This document shows, piece by piece, positions 61,487 to 64,000 of a stretch of DNA of 64,000 nt. The notes beneath the pieces are model-generated. The model ran no database searches, was not told where the DNA came from, and saw only the letters and a program-made list of their open reading frames with translations. Where the stretch lies: contig JBFWMG010000007.1 in NCBI GenBank assembly GCA_050251715.1, positions 62,001 through 126,000 on the forward strand, read 5' to 3'. How positions within the stretch are numbered: position 1 is the first letter of the stretch; each line of letters opens with the position of its first letter. The DNA comes from JBFWMG01 sp050251715. Lineage in GTDB: Bacteria; Desulfobacterota; Desulfovibrionia; Desulfovibrionales; Desulfovibrionaceae. The position numbers were made by a program, and so were the translations under genes.

Positions 61487-62944
61487 CTAGCGGACTCCCG
61501 CCGTGACATGCACGGTGCGGCCCCATTTCTGTTCCATCTCGATGAGCTGCGCCCGCTTCTTGTTGAGCAGATAGGCGGCCAGTTCGGGATGCGTGGCATA
61601 CTCCACGATCTCGGGGCAGTTCTTGGCGCGCAGGAGGCGATACAACTCCTTGATGGCCTGGAGCGACTGCCATTCCATGTTGCGCCGGGTGCCCGAACCG
61701 CCGCAGCAGGGGCAGGTCTCGGTGGACACGGCCAACGCCGAGGTGCCCATGCGCTGGCGCACGACCTGGAGCAGGCCGAACTTGCTCATCTTGCCCACAT
61801 CGTAACGGGCGCGATCGCTCTTCATCTGCGTCTTGAGCGTCTTTTCGACCTCGCGGCAGTGCTTGGAATCCTTCATCTCGATAAAATCGATGACGATCTG
61901 GCCGCCCACGTCGCGCAGCTTGAGCTGCTGGGCGATGACCTCGGCGGCCTCCATGTTGGTCTTGAGCGCCATCTCCTGGAAATTGGACTTGCCGCCGATC
62001 TTGCCGGAGTTGATGTCCACGGCCATGAGCGCCTCGGTCTGGTCGAAAACCAGACGGCCGCCGCTGGGCATGTGCACTTCGCGGGCATAGATCTGCTCCA
62101 CCTGCTTTTGCAGGTTGAAGCGCTCGTAGAGCGAGCAGTCCTCCTCGGCGTAGAGCTTGATGAGGCTCAGGTTGCGCGGGGCCACCAGCGAGGAGAAATC
62201 CTTGAGCCGCTGCACGGTTTCCGGGTCGTCCACCCATACCTCGCCGATGTCCTCGGTCATATAGTCGCGGATGGCGCGGGTGGCGAGGTCGGGCTCGCGA
62301 TGGATGAGGTTGGGCGCGTCCACTTCGCGGCCACGGGCGCGCACCTCTTTCCACAGCCTCTTGAGGAACTGGAAGTCCTTGGAAAGGTTGGTCTTGCTTT
62401 CGCCCGTGCTGGCCGTGCGCACGATGATGCCCACGCCCCGGTCGGACTTGAAGGAATCGATGACCTGCTTCAGGCGGTCGCGTTCCTTTTCGTCTTCGAT
62501 CTTGCGGGACACGCCGATCTGCTCGCGGCCCGGCGTGAGCACCAGATGGCGGCCCGGCAGCGACAGATAGGAGGTGAGGAACGCGCCCTTGCTGCCCACG
62601 GGCTCCTTGACGATCTGCACCAGCACTTCCTGGCCCGCCTTGAGCACCTTCTGGATGAGCGGATACTTGTGCTTGGAGGCGTCGTGGTCGGTGAGGTAGT
62701 ATTCGGGGTGGACTTCGTCGATTTGCAGGAAACCGTTCTTGACCGCGCCATAATTGACGAACGCGGCCTGAAGGGCGGGATCCACGTTGTTGATGATGCC
62801 CTTGTAGATGTCACCCTTGTTCTTCTGCTGGTGGAGCATCTCCACATAGTATTCCTGGATGACCGCATCCTCGGCTATGAGCACCTCCACCTGTTCGCCG
62901 GGCAACACACTGATAAACATCTTTCTCTTTATCTTTTTCGACAT
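61487..62944 (-). CDS. rng: ribonuclease G/E
   Basis: 485 residues. S1 RNA-binding region (about 35-125, GDIYKGIINNVDPALQAAFV), catalytic aspartates in LMAVDINSGKIGGKS and IVIDFIEMKD, and the zinc link ETCPCCGGSG (about 410-415). Short C terminus without an RNase E scaffold, so RNase G-like. Cleaves single-stranded AU-rich RNA in rRNA maturation and mRNA decay. GAGGAG before the ATG. Confidence 0.94.
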   Translation of the reverse strand: MSKKIKRKMFISVLPGEQVEVLIAEDAVIQEYYVEMLHQQKNKGDIYKGIINNVDPALQAAFVNYGAVKNGFLQIDEVHPEYYLTDHDASKHKYPLIQKVLKAGQEVLVQIVKEPVGSKGAFLTSYLSLPGRHLVLTPGREQIGVSRKIEDEKERDRLKQVIDSFKSDRGVGIIVRTASTGESKTNLSKDFQFLKRLWKEVRARGREVDAPNLIHREPDLATRAIRDYMTEDIGEVWVDDPETVQRLKDFSSLVAPRNLSLIKLYAEEDCSLYERFNLQKQVEQIYAREVHMPSGGRLVFDQTEALMAVDINSGKIGGKSNFQEMALKTNMEAAEVIAQQLKLRDVGGQIVIDFIEMKDSKHCREVEKTLKTQMKSDRARYDVGKMSKFGLLQVVRQRMGTSALAVSTETCPCCGGSGTRRNMEWQSLQAIKELYRLLRAKNCPEIVEYATHPELAAYLLNKKRAQLIEMEQKWGRTVHVTAGVR

Positions 62945-63308
62945 ACACTCCTCGGAAATTGGGTAAAATTGTATAAAAAAATGAAAAAATCCTGAAAAAT
63001 CACAAATTTTTTCGGCGTGCCACCCGCACGGCCAACAGGCTGGACCCGGACTGGAACCAGCCAGCGGCCAGCCACGGCCACACCGCGACGGGGCGGACGC
63101 GGCGCATACCGTGGCGCTTAGCCAGCGGACAAGCCACGTTGCGGCTGACAGCCCGCAACCCCAACGGACAGCCCGCGTAGGCCAGCGGCCCCGTCGCGCT
63201 CCACCAGCGGACAGCCAGCGAGGCCATCATCGAGCCGTGTTGCGGCTGGGGGGCCGACTGGGCGGCGGGCCAACGGGTCGACAGGGCGGCGGGGGGCCGT
63301 CGCCTGCG
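62945..63308. other. intergenic region upstream of rng with degenerate short repeats
   Basis: 364 bases. 62945-63010 is AT-rich (TTTTTTTATACAATTTTACC on the minus strand) and likely the rng promoter. 63110-63300 holds imperfect copies of CCAGCGGACAGCC (near 63121, 63160, 63208) and of GTTGCGGCTG (near 63138, 63239). No gene was recognised. Confidence 0.45.
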
Positions 63309-64000
63309 TCAGCCCTGGTACTTGCCCGTCTCGGGCACGCCGTAAAACATCTCGTCCAGGTCCGCGCCGGTCGCACCGCCCTGCCCCGCGCGGTCCTGCG
63401 CCATGGGCTGGATGCGCTGCGCGGCCAGCAGATCGCGCACCACGCGCCGCACCAGCGCCGCGCCGTCCGGCCCGTCCAGGGCCAGGGCCATGGCCAGTTG
63501 CGCCACGGTCTGCGGCCTGCGGCGCAGGGACGCATACACCGCGTCGGCCACGGCGGCGTCCGTGCGGGGCTGGCCCGCATGGCGGTCGCGGCTCAAGGCC
63601 GCCGCGCCATCCGCCGCGCCAACGGCCATGGCGGTGCCGGAACCGGGCGCATCGGCCGCCGGAGCGGGTGCGCCCGCGCGCGCCGCGCCCATGGCCACGC
63701 GCCACATGGACAGCGTTTCGGGCGGCACGGGCAGCGCCTTGGCAAATGCGCCGGGCCGGGTCATGGTGACCACGTCCACCCGGTCGGGCGCGAGTCTGCG
63801 CACATAATCAGCCAAAAGCGCGAGACTTTCCTCGCTGTCGTTCACATCCCGCACCAGCAGGATTTCCAGATACAGCTTTCCGGCGAACCCGGCGCGAAAA
63901 TCCAGGATGCCCTGGGCCACACCCGCGGCGGTGAGGCCGAAGCAGGGACGGTTCACCCGCGCGAACTCGCGTTCGGCCAGGCTGTCCAGCGACGGCAGCA
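63309..64000 (-). CDS. radical-SAM protein, COG0731/TYW1-like, 3' part
   Basis: The frame runs off the right edge, so the N-terminal radical-SAM core is missing. Visible: VNRPCFGLTAAGVAQGILDF, KLYLEILLVRDVNDSEESL and PDRVDVVTMTRPGAFAKAL, resembling the latter half of MoaA/TYW1-like radical-SAM proteins. The last ~120 residues form an alanine-rich linker and a small helical domain (AAVADAVYASLRRRPQTVAQ) that looks like a winged helix. Function cannot be given without the rest. Confidence 0.75.
   Translation of the reverse strand, partial: LPSLDSLAEREFARVNRPCFGLTAAGVAQGILDFRAGFAGKLYLEILLVRDVNDSEESLALLADYVRRLAPDRVDVVTMTRPGAFAKALPVPPETLSMWRVAMGAARAGAPAPAADAPGSGTAMAVGAADGAAALSRDRHAGQPRTDAAVADAVYASLRRRPQTVAQLAMALALDGPDGAALVRRVVRDLLAAQRIQPMAQDRAGQGGATGADLDEMFYGVPETGKYQG

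Overview
The window is GC-rich (about two-thirds GC by eye) and gene-dense. It looks like the chromosome of a Desulfovibrio-type sulfate reducer (Desulfovibrionaceae). The strongest evidence is a complete hmcABCDEF operon encoding the 16-haem HmcA transmembrane redox complex, followed by an Rrf2 regulator. Supporting evidence is a secreted anaerobic cobaltochelatase (CbiK-P type) and an unusually large set of Cache/PAS sensor kinases. No rRNA, tRNA, CRISPR array or intact insertion sequence was seen.

Layout. 0.1-12.5 kb: a signalling cluster of four large histidine kinases (one on the opposite strand with a fused THI5-like binding domain), a small Rossmann-like protein, a two-receiver GGEEF protein and a 52-residue Pmp3-like membrane peptide. 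12.9-17.7 kb: a minus-strand cobalamin operon, with promoter, cobalamin riboswitch and terminator followed by cbiK, a BtuCDF-like ABC transporter and cbiL. 18.0-19.7 kb: alanine dehydrogenase with an Lrp-type regulator. 20.0-23.8 kb: potABCD polyamine uptake, with overlapping genes. 24.0-32.6 kb: a Cache hybrid kinase with HPt domain, a lone receiver, a universal stress protein, a Crp-like protein, a TerB-like protein, a Cache-GGDEF cyclase and Rrf2. 32.6-49.2 kb, minus strand: receiver-PAS kinase, two tandem receivers, double USP, hmcF-A, a kinase with c-type haem motifs in its periplasmic domain, and a binding protein/hybrid kinase pair. 49.6-54.8 kb: cdd, ftsY, a secreted alpha/beta hydrolase coupled to mlaA, and an mscS channel. 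55.2-64 kb, minus strand: hemW, fabI, an Rhs polymorphic-toxin module with AT-rich cargo and an orphan Rhs tip, queH, rng, and the 3' end of a radical-SAM gene.

How it fits together. Hmc moves electrons between periplasmic c-type cytochromes and the membrane/cytoplasm. It is flanked on both sides by candidate redox sensors: Rrf2 with four cysteines, two kinases sharing a C-X10-C-X2-C-P PAS motif, and one kinase with periplasmic haem-attachment motifs. Eight histidine kinases, two GGDEF-family proteins and three stand-alone receivers lie in 50 kb.

The most unusual non-genic signals are three repeat types. A ~106-bp inverted-repeat element occurs twice, and its CTA(G) end supplies the stop codon of the adjacent gene. 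A ~250-bp element with a ~35-bp stem occurs three times (one copy shortened), always hairpin-first downstream of a gene 3' end. A 234-bp MITE-like element has 18-bp terminal inverted repeats.
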